A stretch of DNA of 64,000 nt from Muscardinus avellanarius (GCA_963383645.1 OY726564.1:113262040-113326039); one strand, 5' to 3'; numbered from the stretch's first letter, positions 1 to 11,732 are shown. A program made the numbers and translations. The notes: a model not told the origin generated them from the sequence alone.

Positions 1-560
1 GAGGGGCTCCTTTCAGTCTCACGGCTGATGAGAATAGAAAGGGGTCTGCTCGCCACTGCGTTTAAGCTTTGGGGCCAAGAGTCCATCAAAACCCAGTGCT
101 CCACAGGGCCCCAGGCACTGAGCCGCCCCACCGCGGTGGACCGAGCTCTCGGCTGTCTCCCTCTTGCCCATGCTCCCTCCCTTGTCATCTCTACCCTTAT
201 CCCAGATGCGCTGCCCTCTCTTCCTGTTCTGATGCTTGGCTACGCAAGCCATCTCATGAATTAGTCCACTGCAAGGTGCAGAGTATCTAAAGCAACGACC
301 CTAAGTTTGCAGGCAGGCCATCTGGGGATCGGATCTCATTCCACGGTTTGTTTCCTTCGGAGTGACTCAGGAAGTCACGGAGCCCTCGTGAGATTCAGAT
401 TTGGCGTTGGTAAAATAGGGAAAACCCAGGGGTGTGAGCAAGATGTGCTTCAGTCCGCGGCCCAGAGCCAGCACTCAAGATGCCCTCGCATGGCTCCTCC
501 TCCCTTCTCACCTCTCAGCTTACACCTCCCAGGATTTGTTTTTTAAAGTAGACAACATGA
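1..560. other. Unremarkable intronic sequence
   Basis: No gene, exon or clear mobile element is visible. Around 340-430 there is a weak resemblance to an ancient MIR-type SINE (a 'GTAAAATAGGG' motif near 411), too diverged to call. Confidence 0.4.
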
Positions 561-760
561 TGCTGGGTGTGGTGGTGCAAACTTGTAATCCCAGTACTTG
601 GGAGGCTGAGATGGGAGAATTGGAGGTTCAAAGCCAGCCTCAGCAGTTTAGTAAGAAATTTAGCAAGACACTGTTTCAAAATAAACAATCAAGAAGACTT
701 GGGGTGTATCTTGGTGGTAGAATGGCCCTGGGTTCAATCCCCAGTAACAAAAAAGAATAA
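561..760 (+). mobile_element. Dimeric B1-dID-type SINE
   Basis: The left 7SL-like half begins with TGCTGGGTGTGGTGGTGC. The 'GTTTCAAAATAAA' linker follows, then the tRNA-like right half with GGTAGAATGGCCCTGGG and an A-rich end. It is directly continued by a GA-rich microsatellite that probably grew from its tail. Confidence 0.9.
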
Positions 761-831
761 AGAAAGTAAGGGGGAGAGGGAGAAAGAGAGGGGGGAGAGG
801 AGAAGGAGGAGGAGGGAGAGGAGGAGGAGGA

Positions 832-883
<52 letters not shown>

Positions 884-885
884 GT
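761..885. repeat. GA-rich / (GAAA)n microsatellite
   Basis: An imperfect GGAGA/GGAGGA stretch is followed by about 11 uninterrupted GAAA units (about 832-882). It sits at the 3' tail of the preceding plus-strand SINE. Confidence 0.95.
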
Positions 886-1034
886 GAGTGAGTAGGGCAG
901 TCCTTTTGAGGGACTGCCCTCCAAATTAATTCCAAGTTCCTATTTTTTCAATCATTAGCTTCCAAAATGCAGAAAAAAATCCATGCCCACAGAGGGATTG
1001 TGCTTTATGTAGTGGGCATGCTGTATGTAGCAGA

Positions 1035-1291
1035 GCTGTGCCATTTATTTTATCTTATTATTTGTTTTTTGTGGTATCGAGGATTTAAACCTAGAGGCAT
1101 TTCATTGTACCTTTAAGCTACACCCCTTGCCCAATTTTATTTTTTTTATTTGGAAATGGGGGCTTGCCAGGTTGATGAGAGTCTCACTACTTGCTGAGGC
1201 TATTCTTGAATCTAGGATCCTCCTGTCTCAGCCTCCAAAGGACTTGGATTACAAGTGTATACCCGCGCGCCCAGCTATGCTGTGCCATTTA
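1035..1291 (-). mobile_element. Dimeric SINE with 13-bp target-site duplication
   Basis: A minus-orientation SINE occupies about 1048-1278: the right half comes first (GGTATCGAGGATTTAAACC), then the linker, then the left half ending GCGCGCCCAGC. It is bounded by the perfect direct repeat GCTGTGCCATTTA at 1035-1047 and 1279-1291, the duplicated target site expected from L1-driven insertion. Confidence 0.92.
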
Positions 1292-1679
1292 AATAGTTGG
1301 AAATTAACTGATACGTATCGTCTATGTTGTACGCAGTGTTCTTTATTTGTTTAATAATTCACATGGTCTGATGGTAAATCTGGATGACATATTAAATCCC
1401 ACATCTCTGCTTGGGATGGTTAGAGCTCCCGGTAGTTATTAACATCCTTTAGTGGGCGAATTTTAAAAACTTTCATGGAGCTGTGCACCTCGTCCAGCTC
1501 ACGTGTGGCTTCAGTCTAGTCCGAGCTCCATCTAACCCCATATTGGATCAAAATCTCTCCTTGTGCTCCCTCCGCACCCTTCTGTTCTCTGCAAGGTGCT
1601 GGACCAGGAGCAATATTTACTAAGAAGTACATGTTTTCTCTCTCACAGAACCACCTAAGTAGAAATGTTATATGCACAT
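1292..1679. other. Unremarkable intronic sequence
   Basis: Nothing gene-like is seen on either strand; no repeat is recognised. Confidence 0.4.

Positions 1680-1722
<43 letters not shown>
1680..1722. repeat. (CA)n microsatellite
   Basis: About 21 CA dinucleotides without interruption. Confidence 0.98.
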
Positions 1723-1726
<4 letters not shown>

Positions 1727-1736
1727 AAGAGAAAAT

Positions 1737-1962
1737 AGCACCATGTAGTGGCGCATGAATAATCCCAGTCCTTAGGAGGCTTAGACAGGATTGCTGGTTT
1801 GAGGACAGCCTCAGCAATTTAGTGAAACCCTATTTCAAAAATTTTAAAAAAGGGAGAAGTAGGCTGGGGATGTAGCTCAGAGTTAGAATATTCCTGGTTT
1901 CAATCCTCAGTGTCAGAGGCAGAGAGAGAAAGAGAGAGAGAGAGAGAGGGAGAGAGAGGGAG
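1737..1962 (+). mobile_element. Diverged dimeric SINE with GA-rich tail
   Basis: The left half (GTAGTGGCGCATGAATAATCCC) is followed by the A-rich linker and a right half containing GGCTGGGGATGTAGCTCAGAG. Its tail (1918-1962) has become an imperfect (GA)n repeat. Confidence 0.85.
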
Positions 1963-2903
1963 AAGTAAGAAAGCCTTAATACTACAAGTTGGGAAAATTT
2001 CTGAGGTAATGGTCGATTCTACCCTAAATATATATAAAGTTCCTGCCTGTAGCAGTAGTACTAATGTTCTGAAGTGTTAACACCGCTTCCAACTGAGAGA
2101 TTCTTTAGTCATGACATCGTTTTTCTATGACTTCTTGAAATATAAATTATGTTCCTTCATCTTGAGAGTCACTTTTAAAAACCTCTCAGAGCTATGGAAT
2201 GCTTCCAAGTAATGCTGGTTCATGTCTCTTTCTCATTAAGGGACTGTGAGCTCACGGAGACCAGGGACTGGAGTAAAATTAGCTTTGCATTCCCAGCCCT
2301 TGGCACGGTGCCTTTCCAGAACCTTCTCCAGGCCAGGCCATGTGTGTGTGTGTGTCTCTAGAGTCAGCAGCAAACAATAGGAATCACACTCCTGGCCTCC
2401 TGGGTCTTTCACTAGGCAACAGATACCCAAATAAGTGGGAAACTGAGACTGCACACGGAATGATTGCTTCATGGAAAATGAAGACGGTATCATGACAGGG
2501 GCTAACAGACGATGTCAGAAAAACTTCTCTAAAAATATCAAGTTTATGTTGAACCTTAAAGTCAAACAGGGATAGGCCTGGGGGCAGCAAAGTTTCTTGG
2601 AAGGAAGATGAGAAAGGTGCCAGGTCTTGGGGGTCAAAATAAAGACCCTCTATTGTATCCTCAGTGCAACGACGGCGACTGGCAGGTTGGAAGCAGGAGA
2701 GGAAGCTCCAATTTATCCTTGGCAAAGACTTCCCCGGAGCTGCCTGTGAGGGCCCCAAGGGGCAGAGCTGAGGTGAGCGACGGAGCAGCCACTGGTGGTG
2801 AGATGCTCTGCTCGGGCCAGAGGCTCTGGCCCAGGAGAGGAGCAGCGGCCTTGAGCAGTTTCAAGACAGGATGGCAAGTCTTGGGGATGGATTGAAAATC
2901 GTT
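1963..2903. other. Unremarkable intronic sequence
   Basis: No exon or recognisable repeat is seen apart from a short (GT)n run near 2341-2354. Open frames here lack similarity to any family I know. Confidence 0.4.
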
Positions 2904-3128
2904 AAATGGAGAAAGGGGCCGGGCGTGGTGGCACACGCTTGTAATCCCCGCGCTTGGGAGGCGGAGACAGGAGGATCCCGCAGGTTCGAAGCCAGCCGCG
3001 CACGCTGGCTTAGGAGACCCTGTTTCTAAATAAAAATATAAAATAGGTCTGGGAGTGTAGCCCGGAGGTAGAAGGGCTTCCAGGAACCCCAGTACCACCA
3101 AAAAAAAAAAAAAAAAATGGAGAAAGGG
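2904..3128 (+). mobile_element. Young 'type B' dimeric SINE with 14-bp target-site duplication
   Basis: The body (2918-3114) has the type B hallmarks: AATCCCCGC in the left half, a linker ending AAATAGGTCTGGGAGTGTAG, and a right half reading GCCCGGAGGTAGAAGGG then TTCCAGGAACCCCAGTACC. The direct repeat AAATGGAGAAAGGG (2904-2917 and 3115-3128) flanks it perfectly, so it is a fairly recent insertion. Confidence 0.95.
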
Positions 3129-3598
3129 CCAAAGACCTCCTGGGTTTCTGGCTTCTAGAAGAACCCAGATAAAGGTGAAATGTGTTTGTTTGTTTGTTTG
3201 TGTCTTCCAGATGGAGAAGACTGGAGTAGCAGCCAGTTTTGGAGGATGTAGAAGGGATGCTTAGGGAACGTGGCTAAGGATGAATGCAAGGCTACAACAA
3301 CAACAAACATGAACGTCACAATTTGGGAGAAAAGAGGGCAGAGATCCTAATCCAATTTTGTAGAGAGAAAATTAAGTAAAGCAAGTGGTACAACTGGGCC
3401 AGGAACCCACACTTTGCTGTTCCTGTTATGGCTGTTGTTGTTCTGAGCACTAGTGATGCCTGCCATACTGCTGATTCTCTAGCTGGAAGATATTTGAATG
3501 CATCTAGCAAATAACTGGCAAGAATTTTAAGTCACTCATGTGTTTTATCATCCACAAAGCCAAACACTTCTCTTACTTAAAACGTCCATAATATTTCA

Positions 3599-3606
3599 TG
3601 GCCTCT

Positions 3607-3652
<46 letters not shown>

Positions 3653-3840
3653 TACAGGGTTTCCTGGAAACCCTTCTACCTCCGGGTACACTCCCAGACC
3701 TATATTTTATACTTTTTTATTTGGAAACAAGGTCTCTTAAGCCAGCACAGCTAGCTTCAAACCTGCGTGATCCGCCTGTTTCCGCCTCCCAAGCACGGGG
3801 ATCACAAGTGTGCGCCACCACACCCAGCTGGCCTCTGGGT
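3599..3840 (-). mobile_element. Type B dimeric SINE whose tail is a (TG)n microsatellite
   Basis: A minus-orientation type B SINE (about 3652-3828) is flanked by the direct repeat TGGCCTCTGGGT at 3599-3610 and 3829-3840. The (TG)n run at about 3609-3651 lies between the target-site copy and the SINE body. It is therefore the SINE's own 3' tail, converted to a microsatellite. Confidence 0.93.
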
Positions 3841-5171
3841 TTTAAAACTCAGAATCACTGGGTTTTCCTTAAACTGACACACAAATCATTTTAAGTAGCT
3901 ATTTACCAAATCTTTAGTTATGACTAAATATCAAAATTTAATCTGTGTTAATGTTTTTTGAACTTTGGATAAGGGTGTATTATCTATATTTCAACACTAG
4001 AAAATGGCATATTCATAACAGGTGTCAAATCAATATAGATAACCTGTGAAGAAATTATGTATGTTTGATTCCCAAACTGAAACATATCTCTGTTGGATAG
4101 TATGTGGAGATAATATGGAGGAAAATAATAGACATGGTATAGAGATGGTGCTGTGTGTGTGCATGTATGTGTATACACATGTGTGCACATGTGTATACTA
4201 ACATGCATATATATTTTAACAAGCAATCTTCTCATTCTCTTTCACACTTGTGACCCATCTCTCCTCCACCCCTGGTATCTGGCACAAGAAAATACCTTTT
4301 CTTATCAAGTTTTCTTTGATTAAAAAAAAAAACTTTTCATCAGTTCTTGTGAAAGAAACTAAGAAGAGGGACTGATTCCTTCTCTGATAGAAATTATATT
4401 CATAATCATGACATTAAAATTCAGCTTTACATTAAGAGCCTGCACAGCTGAGACGATGCTGGGTAACCAGTGCCTGTCTTCAAGTACAAGGTGGACGCTG
4501 TCCCAGGACCAGCGTGTTATGGTAGGAATCTCCCGCCAACCCTAGGAATGTCGCAGGTCAGGGTTCTTAGACAAGATGGAAGATTGGATAGTCACATTTT
4601 TCTACTACTGTTTTCTCTCTCTGAATCAAAACAGAAATCCAATCTTGGGACCCAGGCTAATGAGGCGCAGGCCTGGAATCCCTTGCAAGTCCGGGGGGAA
4701 AGCATAGGCAGGGGCGGGAGGGGCCTGAGCCAGGAGTCTCTGGATGTTCCACTACGAGTACTTTCACTGTGGCGTCAATCTCATATTTATTTTTGTTTTT
4801 ATACAGAGCAAGAGGACAGCAAGTCTATGGAGAAAATGCCTTTATTGAAATCAGTCGGGTTTGCCGTCGGGGCTGGGCGCTTTGCTTTTGAGGAAGTGTG
4901 GTGTGGCTCTGAGTGGGGGAGGGTGTTTTTCCTTCCCCTCTGGAACCACTGAAGGCACCTGCGAAGCTTAGACCCCGTCGCTAAAGGTTCTTGCCCAGAG
5001 CACAGCTGTCCTCTGGTTTCTTAGAGTCAGTGAGGCCGGATCAGAAATTAATTTTACATACACGGGGTCAACATATTACCTCCGCTTTCAGATTTTATCA
5101 AGTGAGCTAAGCATCTTAACTTCTCCCTGATTTCTTTGGCTGACCTGGGATTTCTAAAAGAAAAGAAAGGA
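3841..5171. other. Unremarkable intronic sequence
   Basis: An imperfect purine-pyrimidine TG/CA stretch lies at about 4150-4205. The longest plus frame (4470-4952) matches no family I recognise and has no exon context. Nothing else is supportable. Confidence 0.4.
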
Positions 5172-5400
5172 AATCTGGGCAATGGAAATCTCAGTACTTG
5201 GGAGGCTGAAACAGGAGGACCACAGGTTCATGGCCAGCCTCAGCTACTTAGTGAGGCTCTCTGCAACTTAGTGAGACCCTGTTTCAAAATAAAGAATACA
5301 AATAGGGCTGAGAGTATAGCTTAGAGATAGAATGCCCCTAGGTTCCATACCCATTACAAAAATAAAAAAAAAAAAGAAAGAAAGGAAGAAAGAAAGAAAA
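5172..5400 (+). mobile_element. Dimeric SINE with A-rich tail
   Basis: The left half is recognisable from ATCTCAGTACTTGGGAGGCT, then the GTTTCAAAATAAAGAATAC linker. The right half reads GGGCTGAGAGTATAGC, followed by a long A/GAAA tail (5358-5400). Confidence 0.9.
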
Positions 5401-5494
5401 TTAATAAAACACATTTCTTTTCCCTTCTGATTAGATTTCACTCCTTGCCTTAACAAACTTCTCCACACTAGACAATTCAATGCTGCTCATTTCT

Positions 5495-5732
5495 TTTTAT
5501 TTCTTTATTTTTGTGTTTGTGGGGGGATACAGGGGGATTAAACCCAGGAGTGTTCTACTTCTGAGCAACACGTCCAATCCTATTTTACTTTTCAGTTTTG
5601 AACAGTGTCCCATAAGATGCCGAGAGCCTCGCTAAATTGCCGAGGCTGACCTGGAACTCACGATCCCCCTTGCTGGGCCCCCCAAGTACTGGGATTGCAG
5701 GCCTGCATTGTCACCGCACCTGGTTGGTGTTG
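5495..5732 (-). mobile_element. Diverged dimeric SINE
   Basis: A minus-orientation copy: T-rich tail, right half (GATTAAACCCAGGAGTGTTC), linker, and left half with CAAGTACTGGGATTGCAGGC. Confidence 0.85.
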
Positions 5733-6988
5733 CCCATTTCTAATAGTAAAAAGGGTTCACATTTTCGACAACCCAAACTTAAAAAAAAAAAAAAACAATA
5801 CCCAATCTAAAGAAATCACTCGTACTATCTTTAAATGGCATGTCTTAAATCCTTGCGACAGCCACCAAGAACACTCCTAAGGCAGATAAACTCTGTGGCA
5901 TCCAAAGAGTTAATGAAGAAACAAAGGCCCCAAGAACATCCGCATCATGACCAGCCTGGCTTTGCTTCACTGGTTTCAGAGACCACGGCTTCTTTCAAAT
6001 AATCCCAGTTTATTTTTGAAGGAAGAAAAACCAAAAGACCCCTCCTGTCCTGAGACAGGATCTGGGGAGGAGCCAGCGAGTGATGCTGTACACATGCACA
6101 TCTGGAGACGGGCCAGTTATTTCCCTTAAACATTCCCCCAGTTGTTTTCATTTTGCTGCATGCTCTGGCATTCATAAATTTGTGAGATTAATTGCGTGTC
6201 AGCGGTCTGCGGGCCTGGAGCTGGGCACCGCTTGAATGCAAGTCGGCCATGGAAGGACTCTGCAGAGAAACGCGTTGACATTTTTTAAGAAAGGAAAGCG
6301 CGGCCCCGTCGTTCATTTCTGCTTAATAGCATGGCATTCACACTGTCCATAAAGAAGGCAGTGTAATCTTTACCCGGCCCTCGAGCGAGGGCTGGCCGCC
6401 CGTGCGGGTTTCTGTGTGCTTTAAAGCCTAAGAAAGGATTGATCGAGAGCGAAGATGGATAAACCAGGGCTGAACGGGGCATCTGAGCTCCTTAGTTTTA
6501 TCTGATCATTTTGAAAAGTGTCAACAGGCTGCATTCTTCATCCCAGAAACACGCCCAAGTTGAAAATCACCTTAGCCAAAAAAACAAACTTGGCTTAGAG
6601 TGGGTGGGAAAAGATTGATGTTTTGAACTATATTTTGAGAAGTCGCCTATGTTTTCAAAGCTCCTACATCAACACTGAAACGCGACGCCGTTGCCCTGCT
6701 GTTTGGATTGTGCAGACCAACGTATGAGCCCGCAGAGGGAGAGCCGGGCTGCCCGGAGCCCAGCAAGGCGGCCGCCCTGGTGGGCGCTGAGCACATGCGG
6801 CCTGGCAGCTCAAGGGCCCGTTCCCAGGCGCTGGAACTCAGACAGCTTACTGCTGTTTTGTGTTGTTCCACATTGCATCCGTGACATACGTTTTCACAAG
6901 TAATGCCACATGCCAACGTGAGTAACCAGGAAGGCAAATTTTCATACATCTCTGTAACCAAGCAGATAATTGTAGATTAAAGATCTAG
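5733..6988. other. SINE-free intronic segment with a CpG-enriched core
   Basis: No SINE interrupts these 1.25 kb. The part at about 6190-6480 holds roughly 20 CpG dinucleotides (for example the GCGCGG and GAAACGCG contexts) in otherwise CpG-poor intron. I see no exon. It could be a conserved regulatory element or a decayed older insertion, and sequence alone does not decide. Confidence 0.45.
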
Positions 6989-6990
6989 GA

Positions 6991-7190
6991 GCCAGGCACA
7001 GAGGCGCATAACTGTAACCCAGTGCTTGGGAGGCTGAGAAAGGAGGATCGCAGGTTTGAGGCCAGCTTCAACAAACTAGCAAGACCCTATTTCAGCATAA
7101 AAAATAAAACAAAAAAGAACTGGGGCTGTAGCTCAGAGGTAGCATGCCTCTGAGTTCAGTCCACAGTATGAAAATAAGATAAAATAAAAA
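6991..7190 (+). mobile_element. Dimeric SINE
   Basis: The left half starts GCCAGGCACAGAGGCGCATA, then comes an A-rich linker. The right half reads CTGGGGCTGTAGCTCAGAGG and ends in an AATAAA-rich tail. Confidence 0.9.
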
Positions 7191-7530
7191 TAAACTTCTA
7201 GGTCCAGTGACATCACGATGGGAGGGAGACCGTGGCATCTTCTCAAGGTTACTACACAAACAGAGGACCAAACAGCTCCTGAAAAATTGTTGCCAATACC
7301 TTTAGAAAATAATTGGGGTTCAAAGGAATGGTACACTAGCCCTGCAGAACAAGGAAAAAAGAAAGTTTAAAATCTCCTGGTTTTTTTTCAAGTATGCTAA
7401 TATAATGGAAAGTTTTAGCTAAATAAAATTATGATCTACAAGCAAGTTTCTAGATTTACAAGCAATAAGAGACATTGTAGTTATTTCCAATGGACCCACT
7501 TATCGTTAGACTATTAATCTATCAGAGTTT

Positions 7531-7722
7531 TTTTGGTGGGGGGAGAGGGTAATGGGAACTGAACCCAGGGCCAATCTACCTCCAAGCTATACCCCTAGCC
7601 CTTTTCATTTTTAATTTTGAAACCGGGTCTCACTAAGTTATTAAGGCTGGCCTCGAACCTGTGACCTTGCTGTCCCGGCCTCCTAAGTACCGGGGTTACA
7701 GGTTTGCATGACCATGGCTGAC
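7531..7722 (-). mobile_element. Dimeric SINE
   Basis: A minus-orientation copy: right half GGGAACTGAACCCAGGG, linker with TTTTGAAACCGGGTCTCAC, and left half with CCTAAGTACCGGGGTTACAG. Confidence 0.9.
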
Positions 7723-8660
7723 CTACCACAATCTGTTTTATGTGAACATGTCTGAAGGCTGCCGAAAGCCACGCATAGCCCCGTACCCTCGGTTTCCTCT
7801 TACATACGATGTGGTCAACAACATCAGCGCTATCTATACCACAAGCGGATGCCAAAGACCCACTGGATGAGGTAAGGATTGTCAAAGCAGCTGGTAAAAC
7901 ATACAACACAAAATAATGCCGGACGCCAGGAGCCACTGTGGGCTGGCTTACAGTCTACCCAAGGCATAGACCGAAAAGCCACAGGGCAAGCATAGAGCTT
8001 ATTCTGTACATGATCTGCCAATCTTGAAGCAAACCAGAATGAAGGTTAGAAATCCCCACAGACTAGATCACTTCCGCATGGCCAGGTCGCGCAGCAGTGA
8101 GGCCAGGGCAGCCTGGAGACGGAACACAGGGCGGCTTCAACGCAGCCCGACTCGACTCTGAGATGTGACACCTGAAACAGGCAGATGATGTTCATTCGCT
8201 TAGCTTAGATGCTGATGGTGGAGTTCTACTTTCAGGTTCAAATTCCTGTACAGATGCGCTGGGCAGAAAGCAAATTCATCTTCTAGAGCCTAGGTTTTGT
8301 GATTTATTAAAAAGGCAACCGTGTTTCTCTGACAAAATAACCGTGCCGAGGAAAATGGAGATTCTCCCATAGCAAACGCCCAGTACTTATTGGCTCGACC
8401 TAAAAATGGATGAGATCCGTATTCCTAAAACTAGGCTGAGAAAACAAGTTCGGGTTTGGTAAGGTGATCTGTAATCCAAGCACAAATGATCGGGCACAGA
8501 AAGGCAGAAACATATCCATCTATTCCCCACATACACGTTCTATTCTTGGATAATCCTGCTTTATACGGAAGCTGAAATCAACCACGGCTAGAGACTTTTG
8601 TGCCCCTTGACGGACTTCTTGAATTCAGCTGCTATAATATTTTCATAAAATAAGACTTTC
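7723..8660. other. Unremarkable intronic sequence
   Basis: No exon, RNA gene or clear repeat. A short motif near 8465-8500 (CTGTAATCCAAGCACA) faintly recalls a SINE left half but cannot be extended. Confidence 0.4.
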
Positions 8661-8727
8661 AATCTTCTTCTTCTTCTCCTTCTCCTTCTCCGTCTCCTTC
8701 TTCTCCTTCTCCTTCTCCTTCTTCTTT
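8661..8727. repeat. (CTT)n/(CTC)n pyrimidine microsatellite
   Basis: CTTCTTCTTCTCCTTCTCC-type triplets run directly into the tail end of the following minus-strand SINE, as if derived from it. Confidence 0.95.
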
Positions 8728-8941
8728 AGCAGTCCTGCGGATGGAACCCAGGGGCATTTTACCTCCGAGCTACACCCTGAGCCTATTTTTTATTCTTTAT
8801 TTTGAACCAGGGTCTCAATGAATTGCAAAAGGCCTCACTAAGTAGTACCGGAGGCTGTCCTCAACCTGTCCTTAAACTGCAATCCTCCTGTCTCAGCCTC
8901 CCAAATGCTGGGATTACCAGTGTGCGCCACCTCGCCCAGCT
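8728..8941 (-). mobile_element. Dimeric SINE
   Basis: A minus-orientation copy with right half GATGGAACCCAGGGGCATTT, a TTTATTCTTTATTTTGAACC linker, and left half ending CGCCACCTCGCCCAGCT. Confidence 0.93.
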
Positions 8942-9795
8942 ACTTCCAACCATCTTAATAACGGTGGCTATGATGCTATTTGTACCATAACATTTGTGCA
9001 CTTCTCAACGACTCCCTTTAGGTTTCACAACACTAATATCTTGAATCCAAAGTCTCATTAAAACCAGGGAGAGCGACAGTTTAGTTAGCACTGAGACCTC
9101 GCAGCCTGCACACCACCACCGGCGGCAAGCTCTCCTGCGCACACGGGAGCCGCGGCCTCGCAGGACCATCCAGAGCCAGAGAGTGGGATGCCGAATGGTC
9201 TTAACCATTCTTGTAAGACCTGGGGTGACGATCTGAAAGTGGGCTCCACAAACCTGTCCACCAGCCCACGCTGGTCGCTGCTACTTCTGCCCTGACTTTA
9301 CACACGGCCTCGTGCAGCGGCTCCACAGAGCATTGCCTGTGTCTTAGGTAGAGGACTCCTCCCTATTCGCTCTGCTTCGTGGACTGAGACACAGTTGTTT
9401 AGCCACGCCCCTGCAGCTGGAAGGAAGACCCAGAATCTATTGAATCCCTTCGCCTTTGCGAGGTGACCCTCAGCCCCTTGCAGTTCAGTTTCCCACCTTC
9501 CCAGGACACTGACAGTAGATCCCTGAAGACCTTGACAAGCAATCGGCTCACAGTCGGTGCTGGAGTGTGGCCATCTCAGTGGGTCTTTGCGCCAATGTGA
9601 AGCAGTAGTAATTCGGGACACGAGGCACGCGCCATTTCCCATCTGTGTCCCCCACTGTCTCATCTCTGATAATTTCCAGCTCTTCTTTCCTTCTGAATTC
9701 TCCTCAACTTCTGACCAACCTCTTCTCTTCACCTGTCTTCCATCTTCATTTCACTGGGATAGACTCTTCTTTCTTTCTTTCTCTTTCTTTCTCTA
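8942..9795. other. Unremarkable intronic sequence
   Basis: Open frames on both strands overlap each other without any recognisable domain. A TTTCTTT-rich run at 9768-9800 precedes the next SINE. Confidence 0.4.
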
Positions 9796-10015
9796 CTTTT
9801 TTTTTTTTTTTTTACAATAATGGAGATGAAACCCAGGGGCATTCTACCTATACCACCAGCCCTAATTTTTTTTTTTTTAGTTTTTTATTTTTGGAACAGG
9901 GTCTTACTGAGCAGTGAAGGGCCTTGCTGTGTAGCTGAGGTTGTCTATGAGCCGCAATCCTCAGGTGTCCGGCGCCCGAATGCTGGGATTACAAGCGTAC
10001 GCCACCACGCCTGGC
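9796..10015 (-). mobile_element. Dimeric SINE
   Basis: A poly-T tail is followed by a right half (GAGATGAAACCCAGGGGCA), a second T-rich linker, and a left half ending GTACGCCACCACGCCTGGC. Confidence 0.92.
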
Positions 10016-10441
10016 AACATTTTCTCTTTACTATCTGATAATTTCACATAGACCCTATGCTACAGTAAAAGCATCAATAAATACTTTTAAGTTGAATGAA
10101 TAGGTGACTTCCAATGGGAATGGCAACTCTGGGTACTTTCTTGAGCTTGTTGTTTTAATCGCCATTGTCTTGAGCCTGGAATTAGGTTGATTTGGTTTTT
10201 TCTTCTGATCACTATGCTAATTGAATACATTGAGACGCAAAAACAAGACAAAAACACAAACAAACAGAAAGCCCTGTGAAGCCATTTGCCATAGTGCAGT
10301 GCTGGGGACCTGCGTGGGCCCCAGGAGGAGCCAGTGGGGACGCTAGGCTCAGAGGGGTCTGGGCCTGTCAGCTTCTCCTTCAGGTCGGCTGTAAGACACT
10401 CAGGGTGGAGACACACAGGGCTGGATGGTACGCCATGACAG

Positions 10442-10649
10442 GTTTTTTGTTTTTTTTTTTTTGGTACGGGGGAGCCAGGCATGGTAGTGCACGCTTGTAA
10501 TCCCAGCATTTGGGAGGCTGAGACAGGAGGATGACGGTTCACAGACAGCCTCAGCTTCTATTGAGTGAGGCCCTTTGCAACTCAGTGAGACCCCTGTTTC
10601 AAAATAAAGAATAAAAAATAGTGCTGGGGGTGTGGCTCAGAGACAGGCC
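10442..10649 (+). mobile_element. Dimeric SINE, right half truncated, headed by a reversed tail fragment
   Basis: The plus-strand SINE body starts at about 10473 (GCCAGGCATGGTAGTGCACG). Its right half stops early after GGTGTGGCTCAGAGACAGG. Immediately before it, a poly-T run plus GGTACGGGGG (10442-10471) looks like the reversed 3' end of another SINE. Confidence 0.85.
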
Positions 10650-10812
10650 TTTATTGTCCTTCCCTACTCTCGTGTCGCCCCTCAAGTCTGCCTTCTTACT
10701 CAAGCCCCTGCAGGGTAGAGTAACTTTTTTATCTTAATTTTTTTTTTCTGAGTACGTTCACTTCTCCAACTCAATTTCAGAAAGTATAAGGAACATTTTT
10801 AAAACTTGTTCT

Positions 10813-10978
10813 TGACAGGCACGGCGGTGTACACTTGCAATCCCGTATCTGGGAAACTGAGACAGGAGGAATGCAGGTTCAAAGCCAGCCTCAGCAACTT
10901 AGGGAGGTTTGTTTCAAAACAAAAAAGTAAAAAGGCTGAGGTGCAGCTCAGAGGCAGAATGCCCCGGGTCTGATCTGT

Positions 10979-11022
<44 letters not shown>

Positions 11023-11040
11023 ACTCACACTCACACACTA
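10813..11040 (+). mobile_element. Dimeric SINE with (AC)n tail
   Basis: Left half (GCACGGCGGTGTACACTTGC), linker, and right half (GGCTGAGGTGCAGCTCAGAG) are followed directly by an (AC)n run with ACTC interruptions (10983-11040). Confidence 0.9.
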
Positions 11041-11479
11041 TTAAAATATAAACAAACTCGCTCTTATTGTAAATATCCGATATTCAAAATTATACAATTG
11101 TTGTCCCGACCTTGGACCTTGCAGCTCCCCTCTTTGAGCGCAGCCAGTCACCGAGTCCCGATGAGGCTCACCTGCGCTGTACTCCGTCCTCTCCTCTGTT
11201 CACAGCCCTCCAGCAGACCTCCACTGTTACACCTAGTATTTATGTCCTGAACGTCACTATATATCTCTCCCCTCCATTCTCCCCCTTCTTTAATATAGAA
11301 GTCAACCAGCCTAGCATCCAAAACCTTCTACAATCTCTCTTCAACCTTTTTCCATGCCTGTTTTCGTTATCTTTTGCTGTGTAACAACTGGCCCAAGCTC
11401 AGCAGCCTAAAGTGACAAGCATGTGCTGGTTCCCTGGCGCGGCCTGGTGTCGCCTATGGATTTCGGGCAAGCACCAGCT

Positions 11480-11608
11480 GATGAGAGTCTTACTGCTTGT
11501 TGAGGCTCTCCTTGACGCTCCGCAATCAAGTACTGATGCCCTCAATCTGATGATCTCAGCCTCCCAAGTACTGGGATTAAACACCTGTACCACCATCACA
11601 CCCATCTA
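11480..11608 (-). mobile_element. SINE left-half fragment
   Basis: Only the left (7SL-like) half is present, in minus orientation: GATGAGAGTCTTACTGCTTG to CCCAAGTACTGGGATTAAAC and CCACCATCACACCC. No right half is visible. Confidence 0.75.
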
Positions 11609-11667
11609 GGAGAGAAACTTTTACAACTCAATATATCTACAGCTTAGTGGTAATTACATCATCTAAG

Positions 11668-11670
<3 letters not shown>

Positions 11671-11732
<62 letters not shown>

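Noticed and set aside
4470..4952. A 160-codon plus-strand open frame
   Set aside because: No domain, no splice signals in agreement with a gene, and no conserved-looking pattern.
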